A DNA stretch of 40,726 bases, taken from NCBI GenBank assembly GCA_045604285.1, contig JAZUNS010000157.1:1-40726 (forward strand), given 5' to 3'. Below, one piece after another: positions 7,720 to 16,440 of the stretch (position 1 is its first letter; the number at the start of each line of letters is the position of its first letter). Below the pieces are notes generated by a model. The model saw only the letters and a program-made list of their open reading frames with translations, was not told the DNA's origin and ran no database searches. Source of the stretch: SIG636 sp045604285. Lineage in GTDB: Bacteria > Bacillota > Clostridia > Oscillospirales > CAG-382. The translations under genes and the position numbers were made by a program.

Positions 7720-7750
7720 AAAAAAGGCAACGCTTTGCGTTGCCTTTTTT
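7720..7750 (-). terminator. rpmE terminator
   Basis: A perfect 14-bp stem AAAAAAGGCAACGC (7720-7733) / GCGTTGCCTTTTTT (7737-7750) with a 3-nt loop. On the minus strand it sits 13 nt after the rpmE stop and ends in a T-run. Confidence 0.9.
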
Positions 7751-7763
7751 AATACTATGCCAA

Positions 7764-7964
7764 TTAGTTCAAATTGTACTTCTTCTTAAATTTGTCAACG
7801 CGTCCGCCGGAATCAACAAACTTCTGTTTACCGGTAAAGAACGGATGGCACTTGGAGCATATATCAACCTTGAGATCGCTCTTGGTAGATATGGTTTCCA
7901 TTTCCGCACCACAAGCACATCTTACAGTGACTTTATTCAGTTTAGGATGGATGCCTTCTTTCAT
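7764..7964 (-). CDS. rpmE: 50S ribosomal protein bL31 (zinc-binding form)
   Basis: A 66-residue protein matching full-length bL31: MKEGIHP start, conserved CHPFFTGKQKFVDSGGRVDKF block, and the zinc ligands CxC (Cys16, Cys18) and CxxC (Cys36, Cys39) that mark the C+ form. It sits on the 50S central protuberance and contributes an intersubunit bridge. The C+ form also serves as a zinc store in bacteria that carry a zinc-free paralogue; no paralogue is seen here. A good ribosome binding site (GTGAGGG) precedes the ATG. It forms its own unit with a promoter at 8013-8041 and a terminator at 7720-7750. Confidence 0.97.
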   Translation of the reverse strand: MKEGIHPKLNKVTVRCACGAEMETISTKSDLKVDICSKCHPFFTGKQKFVDSGGRVDKFKKKYNLN

Positions 7965-8012
7965 TTAACTTCCCTCACTTCCTATAGCATAATCATTCTT
8001 TTCACAAAGTGC

Positions 8013-8041
8013 AGTATAACACAGCGAAACGCAAAAATCAA
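8013..8041 (-). promoter_or_regulatory. rpmE promoter
   Basis: On the minus strand: TTGATT (8041-8036), a 17-nt spacer, TATACT (8018-8013) with an upstream TG (extended -10). It lies about 48 nt before the rpmE start and just after the pssA stop. Confidence 0.7.
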
Positions 8042-8065
8042 TAGTTTTTTTATTTTTATTAAGAT

Positions 8066-8689
8066 TTATTTTTTATAAGCCAAAAACATGGATACAACGC
8101 AGGCAAGCTCGAAAACTATAAGAGCTACGCTTTGGGCGATGTTTAGCTTTTTAATTTTAACGTTGGCGATAAAGGCTATGCCCACTGCAAGATACACAAG
8201 GTCGAACACCAAATTAACTACAAGGTGATTTGCAACCAAGGCGTTAAGTATCATAAGCGGAGGCAATACCATGCAAGAAAAAGGAACGGGCACGCCGGTA
8301 AACGCTTTCATGTTAAGGTCGGGGGTTTCTTCTATAGCCTGGGTATTGAAATACGCAAGCCTTATGGCGGCGCAGGCGGCGTAAACTATGTAAACAGCCA
8401 TGTCATACCAGCTTTTAAAGCCGCAGTTATAAGCGATAACAACGGGAGCTATACCGAAGGAAACCATATCGCACACGGTGTCTATCTGTATGCCGAAAAG
8501 CTTTTCCTTACGGGTTCTGCTGCCTGCTCCGCGGGCAATTCTGCCGTCGAACATATCGCAAAGGCCGGAAAGCAAAAACATACAAACCGCCAATAAAATA
8601 TTTGTTGATGAAGAAAAACAAGCAACTATTGCCGAAGCAAGACCCAGCAGTGTTACAAAGTTGGCTAAATTATACACGCCTATAAACAT
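8066..8689 (-). CDS. pssA: CDP-diacylglycerol--serine O-phosphatidyltransferase
   Basis: A 207-residue CDP-alcohol phosphatidyltransferase. The catalytic motif D-G-x2-A-R ... G-x3-D-x3-D is complete: DGRIAR (48-53), then GIQIDTVCD with Gly66, Asp70 and Asp74. The protein has about six to eight membrane segments and the short N-terminus with LANFVTLLGL typical of Gram-positive PssA. It makes phosphatidylserine from CDP-diacylglycerol and serine, the precursor of phosphatidylethanolamine; no psd gene is in the window. Start: the ATG at 8689 has GAGAGG about 9-10 nt upstream; a TTG 18 nt further up lies before that site and is rejected. It is the last gene of the long yicC operon, 33 nt after rsgA. 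Confidence 0.9.
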   Translation of the reverse strand: MFIGVYNLANFVTLLGLASAIVACFSSSTNILLAVCMFLLSGLCDMFDGRIARGAGSRTRKEKLFGIQIDTVCDMVSFGIAPVVIAYNCGFKSWYDMAVYIVYAACAAIRLAYFNTQAIEETPDLNMKAFTGVPVPFSCMVLPPLMILNALVANHLVVNLVFDLVYLAVGIAFIANVKIKKLNIAQSVALIVFELACVVSMFLAYKK

Positions 8690-8722
8690 AATATTATAAC
8701 CTCTCAAATCATTGTCATGTTC

Positions 8723-9613
8723 TTATCCGTAGCGTTTACGGCTTTTAAGCTCGGTATAAAGCTTTACGTAATTTTCGTGACGGCTTTTTTGTATCCTGCC
8801 GTTTTTTACGTCGGCTATTACCGAACATCCTTCTTCTTTTAAGTGAGTGCATCCGCGGAACATACAGTTACCGATGCACTGACGGAACTCTGGGAAATGC
8901 ATATAAAGCTCGCCGTAATCTTCCACGCCGAGTTTATCCTCATCCAGCATGGTAAAACCGGGTGTATCTGCTATATACGTGTTTTCATCAACGGCAAAAA
9001 ATTCTGTATGCCTTGTGGTGTTGCGCCCGCGGGATATTTTTTTGCTAAGCTCGCCCGTTTCGGCATCCAGTGCGGGATACAACGCATTAAGCAGGCTTGA
9101 CTTGCCAACGCCCGACGCCCCCGCAAAGACTGAGGTTTTTCCCTTTAAAAAGGCTTTTAGCTCATCAACACCCTGCCCCGTCGCCGCAGAAAGAGGAAAG
9201 CAGGCGTAGGTTGCGGCACCGTATATCTCTGCAAGCTGTGCCGCAGGATGAAGGTCGCATTTATTTATTGCAAGGACAACGTCTATCCCTGCGCACTCCG
9301 CCATTACCGTAAGCTTATCTATGTTATATAAATAAGGCTCGGGCGTGGTGGTTGCCGTAACTATAACAAAGGTATCTATATTTGCCACCGGCGGGCGAGG
9401 CAACGAGTTTTTCCTTAAGGCGGCGTTGCGGATAAATCCGCTGCCGTCGGGGTTAAGCTCTACCTCTACCCTATCGCCTGCCATAAGACGAACGCCCTCC
9501 TTACGGATACGGCTGCCCGCCTTGCAAAGCAGTTCTTTATCGCCTAAGGCAACGGTATAAAGCCCCTTTTTTTCTTTAACGATAATGCCAAGCTCTGAAT
9601 TAATATTATACAT
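8723..9613 (-). CDS. rsgA: Ribosome small-subunit-dependent GTPase RsgA
   Basis: A 296-residue circularly permuted GTPase with an N-terminal OB-fold (about 8-70), then G motifs in permuted order: NKCD (117-120), P-loop GASGVGKSS (165-173), DTPG (216-219), and the C-terminal zinc domain C-x4-C-x-H-x5-C (Cys250, Cys255, His257, Cys263). RsgA checks late maturation of the 30S decoding centre. The ATG at 9613 overlaps the kinase gene end by 8 nt; a GTG at 9634 would add seven residues but starts before the usual family N-terminus. The pairing with a PP2C phosphatase and PASTA kinase just upstream is conserved in Bacillota. Confidence 0.95.
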   Translation of the reverse strand: MYNINSELGIIVKEKKGLYTVALGDKELLCKAGSRIRKEGVRLMAGDRVEVELNPDGSGFIRNAALRKNSLPRPPVANIDTFVIVTATTTPEPYLYNIDKLTVMAECAGIDVVLAINKCDLHPAAQLAEIYGAATYACFPLSAATGQGVDELKAFLKGKTSVFAGASGVGKSSLLNALYPALDAETGELSKKISRGRNTTRHTEFFAVDENTYIADTPGFTMLDEDKLGVEDYGELYMHFPEFRQCIGNCMFRGCTHLKEEGCSVIADVKNGRIQKSRHENYVKLYTELKSRKRYG

Positions 9614-11774
9614 CGTAGTTGCCGAATATGCCACTTTCTACAGAAATTTCGCTGCTTTCACTTTCAGCGCCGTCAGCAATTGTAACTATAACCATGTCAC
9701 CGGAATAAATAGGGTCGCCCGCCTGATGAGAAACGTTGACCACGGTTCCTTTGGGGGCAATAATGCTGCTGTCGTAAACGAAGCGCAGATGTGAAAAAAT
9801 ATCGTTTATAATAAACAAATTTCTAATTTCATTTTCGGTAAGTCCGAAAACGTCGGGCATAAATTTACACTGCTTGCTTATTTGTATATCCACCTTGGTA
9901 GGTCTTTGAACCACGGCGCCCTCGTCATACTCCTGCCAGATGACGGTTCCGTCGGCTTGCTCCGACTCTACAACCTCAACAGAGCCCAAGGAAAGCCCCA
10001 CGCTTATCAAAAGCTTTTCCGCTTCTTCTTCGGAAAGCTCCAATAGATTAGGCATATTTATGCTGTTATCGGGATAATACACGAAAATGCGGAACTTGTC
10101 GTTTTCCTTTATTACGGTACCGTCAGCCAGGTCTACAAACTCTTTATTCTGCTTAATTTGTACCTTAAGCACCTGAGAGGTAGAGGCGTACTGTATAACC
10201 TCCTGCAGATCCTCCGGCACGGTATCGGTGTTTTCGGAAACGTCAACCACCTCTACGTTAGCCTTAAAGTCAATATTCCAATCCTCAAAGCGTGCCTTTG
10301 CGTAAGACTCGCTGTAATAGGTTATATCGTCATAAATGCTTTCGTCAGGACCTTGGCTTATGGTAAGCACAAGACTTTTATAAAACTCGCTGCCCTCGGG
10401 GATGGTAACGGCACCGATCCTGTTTTGAGTTATTATCTCATTTTTAGGGCGGTCGCTTTTTACGGTTTTTATCTCTATATCCGTAATTTTATATTCTTCC
10501 TCCAAAAGCTCTTCAAGGTCTGCGTTGTACAGCTCACCCTCAAGCCTGGGAACGGTAGTAACGATCGGGTCGTTGCTGCCGTCGAATATAGACATAACGT
10601 AGTTTTCCACCAAGAACATGGCTATTGCCCCAACAACGATAAAAAACGAAAGAGCTATACCCAAAATTATGGGGAACATACTGTGGCTGGCACCCGTGAA
10701 TAACGATCGCTTGCGCTTATCGCTTTTTTGTGCCTTTGATGAATTTTTGGCTTTCTTTTTGCGTTTTGCCTTTGGCTCCTTTACCGCCTCGTCAACCTTT
10801 TTGGATGTGAATACAGAGGCATCTATGTCGGTATAAGGGGCGATATCTTCGATACTGGCTGTGGCTATACTGTCAATGTTGACAGCGTTGGGCAGAACGG
10901 CAGCCTCAGTGCTGCCCGACGTAAAAACCACATCAGGGTTGTTGTATACCACTTCAAGCGCCTTTAGCATACCGTGTGCCGAGGGGAACCTTGCGGTAGG
11001 CTCTTTTTCCAGCGCACGCAGAACTATCTGATTAAGCCCTTCCGGAATTGAGGCATTAACCTTTATAGGCTCTACAGGTGGGTCATTAACCTGCATCATT
11101 GCAACGTTTAAGGCGTTTTCATGAACAAAAGGAAGTCTGCCGGTACACATCTCGTAAATCATAATGCCCACCGAATACAGATCCGCATGGAAGTCGGTAG
11201 TTTTACCGCTTGCCTGCTCGGGGCTGATGTAATACACGGTACCTATTGCCTTTTCCGCAACTGTAAGGGAAGAGGCGTTGGGCAGCTTTGCTATGCCGAA
11301 ATCGGTTACTATTATTTCGCCGTTTTTCTTTAAGATAATATTTTGCGGCTTTATATCCCTATGGATAACGCCCTTGCTGTGGGCGTGCTCCAACGCCTTA
11401 AGGATCTGTATGGCGTAAAAGCAGCCCTCTTTCCAAAACAGCTGACCTTTACTGTCAATATACTCCTTAAGAGTAATGCCGTCAAGAAACTCCATAACGA
11501 TATATTTCATATCGTCATAAATTGCCACGTCGTAAATGCTTACGATATTCTTATGGGAAAGCATGGCAACCGCCTTGGACTCGTTTATAAAACGCTGCAC
11601 CATGGCGTCATCGGAATTAAGCTCGTTATTAAGTATTTTTATGGCAACAAGGCGGTTCATTATCAAGTCCTCTGCCTTAAAAACAAACGCCATTCCGCCC
11701 TCGCCCACAAGCTCTAATATTTTATAGCGGCGGTCAAGAACCTTGCCTATATACTCTGAATAATTCTTGCTCAT
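9606..11774 (-). CDS. pknB: PASTA-domain Ser/Thr protein kinase (PrkC / IreK / Stk1 type)
   Basis: A 722-residue single-pass membrane kinase. Kinase domain (about 16-275): glycine loop GEGGMAFV (24-31), Lys46 in VAIKIL, catalytic HRDIKPQN (138-145), DFG (158-160), SPE (184-186). A Lys-rich juxtamembrane stretch (332-356) precedes a transmembrane helix (about 366-393). Outside are PASTA repeats: about 405-475, a divergent region to 570, then about 572-634 and 637-702. PASTA domains bind muropeptides or lipid II, so the kinase senses cell-wall state and controls growth, antibiotic tolerance or spore germination. The N-terminus overlaps the phosphatase stop (ATGA, 11771-11774). The known IreK partner IreB is encoded at 30891. 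Confidence 0.95.
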   Translation of the reverse strand: MSKNYSEYIGKVLDRRYKILELVGEGGMAFVFKAEDLIMNRLVAIKILNNELNSDDAMVQRFINESKAVAMLSHKNIVSIYDVAIYDDMKYIVMEFLDGITLKEYIDSKGQLFWKEGCFYAIQILKALEHAHSKGVIHRDIKPQNIILKKNGEIIVTDFGIAKLPNASSLTVAEKAIGTVYYISPEQASGKTTDFHADLYSVGIMIYEMCTGRLPFVHENALNVAMMQVNDPPVEPIKVNASIPEGLNQIVLRALEKEPTARFPSAHGMLKALEVVYNNPDVVFTSGSTEAAVLPNAVNIDSIATASIEDIAPYTDIDASVFTSKKVDEAVKEPKAKRKKKAKNSSKAQKSDKRKRSLFTGASHSMFPIILGIALSFFIVVGAIAMFLVENYVMSIFDGSNDPIVTTVPRLEGELYNADLEELLEEEYKITDIEIKTVKSDRPKNEIITQNRIGAVTIPEGSEFYKSLVLTISQGPDESIYDDITYYSESYAKARFEDWNIDFKANVEVVDVSENTDTVPEDLQEVIQYASTSQVLKVQIKQNKEFVDLADGTVIKENDKFRIFVYYPDNSINMPNLLELSEEEAEKLLISVGLSLGSVEVVESEQADGTVIWQEYDEGAVVQRPTKVDIQISKQCKFMPDVFGLTENEIRNLFIINDIFSHLRFVYDSSIIAPKGTVVNVSHQAGDPIYSGDMVIVTIADGAESESSEISVESGIFGNYDV

Positions 11775-12514
11775 TTTTTGCCCTCCTTCATCAGAAGAAC
11801 TGCGGTGATATTATCTCCGCCGCCGCCTGACTTTGCGGCGGATATCAAAGACTTCACCTTGCTTTTTACTCCGCTGTCGGAGCCTATAATTTCACAAACC
11901 GTATCGGCAGGTGCGTAATTTGTAAGACCGTCACTGCAGATCAACAGCCCATCAAAATCCTCTACCATGAAAAAATCGGGTTCAACGGTTTTGGCTATAC
12001 CCAAAGCACGGGTTATTACGTTGCGATTGGGATGGCTTTGTGCTTCCTCTTCAGTTATCATGCCGCTGTCAACCAGATATTGCACGAAGGAGTGGTCCTT
12101 GGTTACCTGCACAAGCTTGCCTTTATGTATGCGATAAAGTCTGCTGTCGCCAACGTTTACCACAAAAGCCTTATCACGCCAAACGAAGGCGGCAACAAGG
12201 GTTGTACCCATGCCCTCCAGCTCTTCATCCTTTTGGGCTCTTTCTATAACCGCGCCGTTTGCTTCGGTTACGGCGGTTATCATGGCGCTTTTAATTATCT
12301 GCCCCGTAAGCCCCTCTCCGCTTTTGCCTATCTCTTTAAACAAGGTATCGGTGTAAACGCATACTGCCAGCTCGCTGGCTATATCGCCACCGCCTGCACC
12401 GCCCATGCCGTCACAAACCAAGGCAGAGATCCACTCGTCCCCCTCGGTAATTTTAAAGCTGTCCTCATTACGGCGGCGTACCTTGCCTACATCACTTTTA
12501 CCATAGCTTGTCAT
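11771..12514 (-). CDS. stp: PP2C-family Ser/Thr phosphatase (Stp1 / PrpC / IreP)
   Basis: A 247-residue PPM phosphatase, the usual size for Stp/PrpC. The metal-binding and catalytic motifs are complete: SDVGKVRRRNEDSF near the N-terminus, CDGMGGAGGGDIAS (about 34-47), VNVGDSRLYR, a late CSDGLTNY and the C-terminal GGGGDNITAVLL. It would remove phosphate from the targets of the adjacent kinase and from the kinase itself. The stop overlaps the kinase start by 4 nt. It follows rlmN by 17 nt. Confidence 0.95.
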   Translation of the reverse strand: MTSYGKSDVGKVRRRNEDSFKITEGDEWISALVCDGMGGAGGGDIASELAVCVYTDTLFKEIGKSGEGLTGQIIKSAMITAVTEANGAVIERAQKDEELEGMGTTLVAAFVWRDKAFVVNVGDSRLYRIHKGKLVQVTKDHSFVQYLVDSGMITEEEAQSHPNRNVITRALGIAKTVEPDFFMVEDFDGLLICSDGLTNYAPADTVCEIIGSDSGVKSKVKSLISAAKSGGGGDNITAVLLMKEGKK

Positions 12515-12531
12515 TCTATCACCTTTTTTTG

Positions 12532-13563
12532 CTATTTAACCAAGCTTTCGTGTTCGTCTCTTAACTGACCGCAGGCGGCGGATATATCGCTGCCAAGCTT
12601 GCGGCGCACCGTTGCGGTTATACCAAAGCCCTCTAAAACCTTTATAAAGGCTGCGGCGGCTGCTTTTGTTCCGCCTTTAAAGCTACGCTCTTTAATTTCG
12701 TTAACCGGTATAAGGTTAACGTGGCAAAGGCTGCCCTTAAGCTTTTTGCCAAGCTCGGTTGCCAACTGCGGTGTATCGGTAACCCCGGAAATAAGGGCGT
12801 ATTCAAAGCTTGTGCGTCTGCCGGTTTTCTGCTCGTAATCTCTGCAGGCCTGCAAAAGCTCGTCAACCGAATACTTGTTGGCTATAGGCATTATGCTTTG
12901 CCTAAGCTCGTCGTTAGGGGCGTGGAGGGAAACCGAAAGGGTTATTTGCAGCTTCTCCTCTGCAAGTCTGTATATGTTTTCCACCAAACCGCAGGTGGAA
13001 AGCGAGATATGTCTGTGTCCTATATTAAGTCCCTTGGGGTGATTTACCAGCTTAAGGAACTTAAGCACGTTATCATAATTATCAAGGGGTTCGCCCATGC
13101 CCATCAGCACCACGCCGGAGACGTGCTCGCCAAGCTCCTTTTCTGCCCTTTGTATCTGAGATATCATCTCTGCGGCAAGAAGGTTGCGTTTAAGCCCCTT
13201 AAGGGTAGAAGCGCAAAATTTGCATCCCATGCGGCAGCCTGCCTGGGTAGATATACAAAGAGTGTTGCCGTGATTGTAACGCATAAACACGCTTTCTATG
13301 TATTCCCCATCGTAAAGCCTAAACAAAAACTTTACGGTGCCGTCTATGGCGGAAACCTGCTTTGCCGCAACGGTAACGTCGGGTATAAAGCAGTTTTCCT
13401 TAAGCTGTTCTCTAAGGGGCTTGGAAAGATCGGTCATCCCGTCAAAATCCGTGCCCACAAGGTGAAGCCAGCGGAATATTTGGTCTGCCCTGTATTTGGG
13501 CTGACCCATATCTGCCATAAGGGTTTTAAGCTCCTCGGGCAACATACTTTTTATATCAACCAT
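12532..13563 (-). CDS. rlmN: 23S rRNA A2503 / tRNA A37 C2-methyltransferase RlmN
   Basis: A 343-residue radical SAM methyltransferase. The 4Fe-4S motif CxxxCxxC is CRMGCKFC (Cys110, Cys114, Cys117); the AGCRMGCKFCAST context and the later LMGMGEPLDNYDNV and NEIKERSFKGG-like blocks are family-specific. A late Cys in SDISAACGQL is the second, methyl-carrying catalytic cysteine. It methylates C2 of A2503 in 23S rRNA and A37 of some tRNAs. The ATG at 13563 overlaps the rsmB stop (TAATG) and has GGAG about 8 nt upstream; an in-frame start at 13605 would sit inside rsmB without a better site. Confidence 0.95.
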   Translation of the reverse strand: MVDIKSMLPEELKTLMADMGQPKYRADQIFRWLHLVGTDFDGMTDLSKPLREQLKENCFIPDVTVAAKQVSAIDGTVKFLFRLYDGEYIESVFMRYNHGNTLCISTQAGCRMGCKFCASTLKGLKRNLLAAEMISQIQRAEKELGEHVSGVVLMGMGEPLDNYDNVLKFLKLVNHPKGLNIGHRHISLSTCGLVENIYRLAEEKLQITLSVSLHAPNDELRQSIMPIANKYSVDELLQACRDYEQKTGRRTSFEYALISGVTDTPQLATELGKKLKGSLCHVNLIPVNEIKERSFKGGTKAAAAAFIKVLEGFGITATVRRKLGSDISAACGQLRDEHESLVK

Positions 13564-14816
13564 TATTTTTTCTCCAACACGGCTATATAAAAGCCGTCGT
13601 GCCACTTTTCCGCAGGCAAAACGGTACGCTCGCTTACAAGCACTGCGGCGTTTTCTTTAACGAAGGGATGTACCACACCCTCGTTTTCGTCCTTGTTGAT
13701 GGTGCAGGTGGAATAAACCAGCCTGCCGCCCGGTTTAAGATAAGAAAAGGCGTTTTTTAATATGGCACGCTGGGTTTCTATAAGCCTTTCCATACCCTGC
13801 AGGTCTTTATATCTTATCTCGGGTCTGCCCTTTATTGCCCCTATGCCGGAGCAAGGTACGTCACATATAATTCGGTCGGCTTTTTCATAAAGCTCTTGGT
13901 TAAAGCTTCTGCCGTCCTGCTCACGAGTGCTTACGATGGTAACGCCAAGGTTATTTGCCGTTTTTGTTATTAAGGAAAGCTTGTTTGCGTGGATATCCAT
14001 TGAAAGCACGGTACCACTGTTTTTCATATCCAATGCGGCGCCCAAGGTTTTACCGCCCGGGCAAGCGCAAACGTCTAAAACGAAGTTGCCGCCTTCTGCA
14101 CCCAAAGCGCTGACCGCCGCCTGGGAGGACAGCCCCTGAACAAAGCAACGCCCTTCTTCTACCAAGGAGATGCCCTTATCGGCACCTGACGTAACGACCA
14201 CCGCTTTTTGATAAAGCTGTGCCTCTGCCCCTCGGGATAAAAGCTCGTTTAACAGCTCCTCGCCTGTGTTTTTTAGGGTGTTTGGTCTTAATATCAATGG
14301 GTTGTGGTCGAAAAATGCCGCCAATACGGCATCCTTATCCTTCGGATACTGACGGGCGATAAGGTCACATATCTCAGAAGAGATGGAATATTTTACGCTG
14401 TCATCGCTTTGCGCCACCGCATCTATGAGCTCATCACGTTTGCGGCAGGCGGTACGCATTATTGCGTTGACAAAGCCCTTACGTTTTTTTCCGCCCACAA
14501 GGGCAACGCTTTCACTGCAGGCTGCCATATCCGGCACCTTCATAAAGAAAAGCTGTAAAAAGCCAAGGCGCAACACCGCAACAAGCTCCGGCTCTATTTC
14601 CGAAAGTGCTCTGCCCGATGCCTTTTCTATCATAAAATCCAAGGTAAGCTTTCTTTCCACGCCGCCGTTTACCAGGGCGACGCCGAAGGATTTATCTATA
14701 CCGTTAAGGTCATGCTTTTTTAAAGCAGAGGATATTTCTATGTTAGAGTAAGCACCCTGCTCCCACACACGGCGAAGCACGGAAAGTGCAAACTGCCTTG
14801 CCTTATCAGTACCCAA
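13563..14816 (-). CDS. rsmB: 16S rRNA m5C967 methyltransferase RsmB
   Basis: A 417-residue protein with an N-terminal NusB-like RNA-binding domain (about 1-130) and a SAM-dependent RNA m5C methyltransferase domain: motif I DVCACPGGKT, motif IV DVPCSGIGAI with its conserved PC cysteine, and the STCTIN segment with the catalytic cysteine. The best start is a TTG at 14816, since AGAGGAG lies about 8 nt before it; another TTG at 14837 precedes that site and is rejected. The gene begins 1 nt after the stop of the YugP-type peptidase and overlaps rlmN by one base. Confidence 0.93.
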   Translation of the reverse strand: MGTDKARQFALSVLRRVWEQGAYSNIEISSALKKHDLNGIDKSFGVALVNGGVERKLTLDFMIEKASGRALSEIEPELVAVLRLGFLQLFFMKVPDMAACSESVALVGGKKRKGFVNAIMRTACRKRDELIDAVAQSDDSVKYSISSEICDLIARQYPKDKDAVLAAFFDHNPLILRPNTLKNTGEELLNELLSRGAEAQLYQKAVVVTSGADKGISLVEEGRCFVQGLSSQAAVSALGAEGGNFVLDVCACPGGKTLGAALDMKNSGTVLSMDIHANKLSLITKTANNLGVTIVSTREQDGRSFNQELYEKADRIICDVPCSGIGAIKGRPEIRYKDLQGMERLIETQRAILKNAFSYLKPGGRLVYSTCTINKDENEGVVHPFVKENAAVLVSERTVLPAEKWHDGFYIAVLEKK

Positions 14817-14817
14817 T

Positions 14818-15522
14818 TTAATTTCTCCTCTTAGCAATGGAAATGTATCTGAGCAGCATTAAAAGGTTTGTTGCCAGCGCCGCAACGTAGGTCATTGCCG
14901 CAGAGCTAAGCACCTTTTTTGCGCCGCCTATTTCGTCATCGGCAAGTATGCCGCAGTTTTCCATTGCTTTAAGCGCCCTGCGGCTTGCATCAAATTCTAC
15001 GGGTAAGGTTACAAGCTGAAACACGGTGGATAAGGAAAACAGCAATATTCCTGCCCACACAAGTCCCATTACGCCCAGAAACAGCCCCAATACCAAAAGG
15101 GGCATGGAAAGGCGAGAACCGAAATTTGTAATGGGAACTATTGCCATACGAAGCTTTGCAGGGCCGTACTCCTGCTGATACTGTATTGCGTGGCCCGCCT
15201 CGTGGCAGGCAACGCCTATAGCAGCAACAGAGCTTTTGCCGTAGACTGAATCGGAAAGAGAGATAACCTTGGTTCTTGGGTTATAGTTGTCGGTTAAAGA
15301 GCCGCTTACCCTGCCGATGTTTACGTCATAAACGCCGCTTGAGGCAAGCATTCGTTGCACAGCCTGCTCTGCCGTTAGGCCGCTTTTTGCCGCACGCTTG
15401 GCATATTTATTAAACGTTGTTGATACCCTTGCGCTGATTATCATGGAAACCAGCATAGCCATTATTAAAACTATATACGTCCAATCAACGGTTACGTAAC
15501 CGTAATAGCCGTAGTAACCCAT
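14818..15522 (-). CDS. YugP-type membrane zinc metallopeptidase
   Basis: A 234-residue membrane protein of the zinc_peptidase_2 (YugP) family. It starts with a Tyr/Gly-rich segment (MGYYGYYGYV), has a membrane helix at about 14-32, the zinc motif HEAGHAIQYQ (HExxH) near residue 107, the upstream NPRTKVISLSDSVYG block, then several further membrane helices. The physiological substrate is not known; it probably cuts at or in the membrane. Linkage to fmt and rsmB recurs in Clostridia. Start: ATG with GGAGAGG about 5 nt upstream; fmt ends 15 nt before it. Confidence 0.88.
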   Translation of the reverse strand: MGYYGYYGYVTVDWTYIVLIMAMLVSMIISARVSTTFNKYAKRAAKSGLTAEQAVQRMLASSGVYDVNIGRVSGSLTDNYNPRTKVISLSDSVYGKSSVAAIGVACHEAGHAIQYQQEYGPAKLRMAIVPITNFGSRLSMPLLVLGLFLGVMGLVWAGILLFSLSTVFQLVTLPVEFDASRRALKAMENCGILADDEIGGAKKVLSSAAMTYVAALATNLLMLLRYISIAKRRN

Positions 15523-15537
15523 AAAACCTCTCCTGTT

Positions 15538-16440
15538 TTATATCTTGTTGCCTGCAAGAAAATCCTTGGCTGTCATGGCACGCTTGCCCTCGGGCTGAAG
15601 CTTTGTAACCACTACGCTGCCGCTGCCGCAGGCTATTTCTATGCCCTCTGCCGTGGCAGAAATCACCGTACCGAAGGCACCGTTACCGTTGCCTATGCAG
15701 GCGCTGATTAATTTATATCGCTTGCCGTTAATAAACGCAAATGCGCTGGGATAGGGGGAAAGCCCCCTTATTTTATTGTAAACCTCAGTATTGCCGGCAG
15801 AAAAATCTATTTCCGCTTCGCTTTTTTCTATTTTTGCCGCATAAGTAGCCTTTGATTCATCCTGGGGTACGGGCGTAAAACCGTCGCCTGCCAAAAACTC
15901 GCTTATGGCATCGGCACCGAGCTCTGCAAGAAGGTCGTGGTATTCGCCTGCGGTCATATCCGCAGTTATGGCGGTTTCCTTAACCAACAGCATATCGCCG
16001 GTATCAAGCCCCTCTGCCATTTGCATAACGGTTACGCCGCCTACGGTATCCCCCTCCATAATCGCACGGTTTATGGGGGCGGCACCTCTGTGTCTGGGTA
16101 AAAGGGATGCGTGTATATTAACACAGCCGCCCTTTGCCGCACAAAGAACCTCTTTGGGCAAAATCATGCCGTAAGCGGCAACAACTATATAATCTGCATT
16201 TTCTGCTTTAATTATGCTTTGCGCCTCTTCACTTTTAAGGCTGGTGGGTTGATATACCTTCAACCCTTTTTCCAAAGCGTATGCCTTTACGGGCGAGGGG
16301 GTAAACGCCATACCTCTGCCCCGCTGTTTATCCGGCTGGGTCAATACAAGGGAAACGTTATGCCCGTCGTTATATATGCGCTCTAAAGCCTTTACGGCAA
16401 AATCGGGGGTACCCATGAAAATTATTTTACATGTTTTCAA
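15538..16440 (-). CDS. fmt: Methionyl-tRNA formyltransferase
   Basis: A 300-residue enzyme that formylates Met-tRNA(fMet) with 10-formyl-THF. Motifs: N-terminal FMGTPDFAV, the catalytic region NIHASLLPRHRGAAPI (from residue 108; Asn108 and His110) and EGLDTGDM with Asp146. A C-terminal tRNA-binding domain follows from about residue 205. The start is a TTG at 16440 backed by GGAGG 6 nt upstream; the next ATG would remove the FMGTPDF strand start. It overlaps def by 14 nt, consistent with the coupled roles of adding and removing the formyl group. Confidence 0.95.
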   Translation of the reverse strand: MKTCKIIFMGTPDFAVKALERIYNDGHNVSLVLTQPDKQRGRGMAFTPSPVKAYALEKGLKVYQPTSLKSEEAQSIIKAENADYIVVAAYGMILPKEVLCAAKGGCVNIHASLLPRHRGAAPINRAIMEGDTVGGVTVMQMAEGLDTGDMLLVKETAITADMTAGEYHDLLAELGADAISEFLAGDGFTPVPQDESKATYAAKIEKSEAEIDFSAGNTEVYNKIRGLSPYPSAFAFINGKRYKLISACIGNGNGAFGTVISATAEGIEIACGSGSVVVTKLQPEGKRAMTAKDFLAGNKI

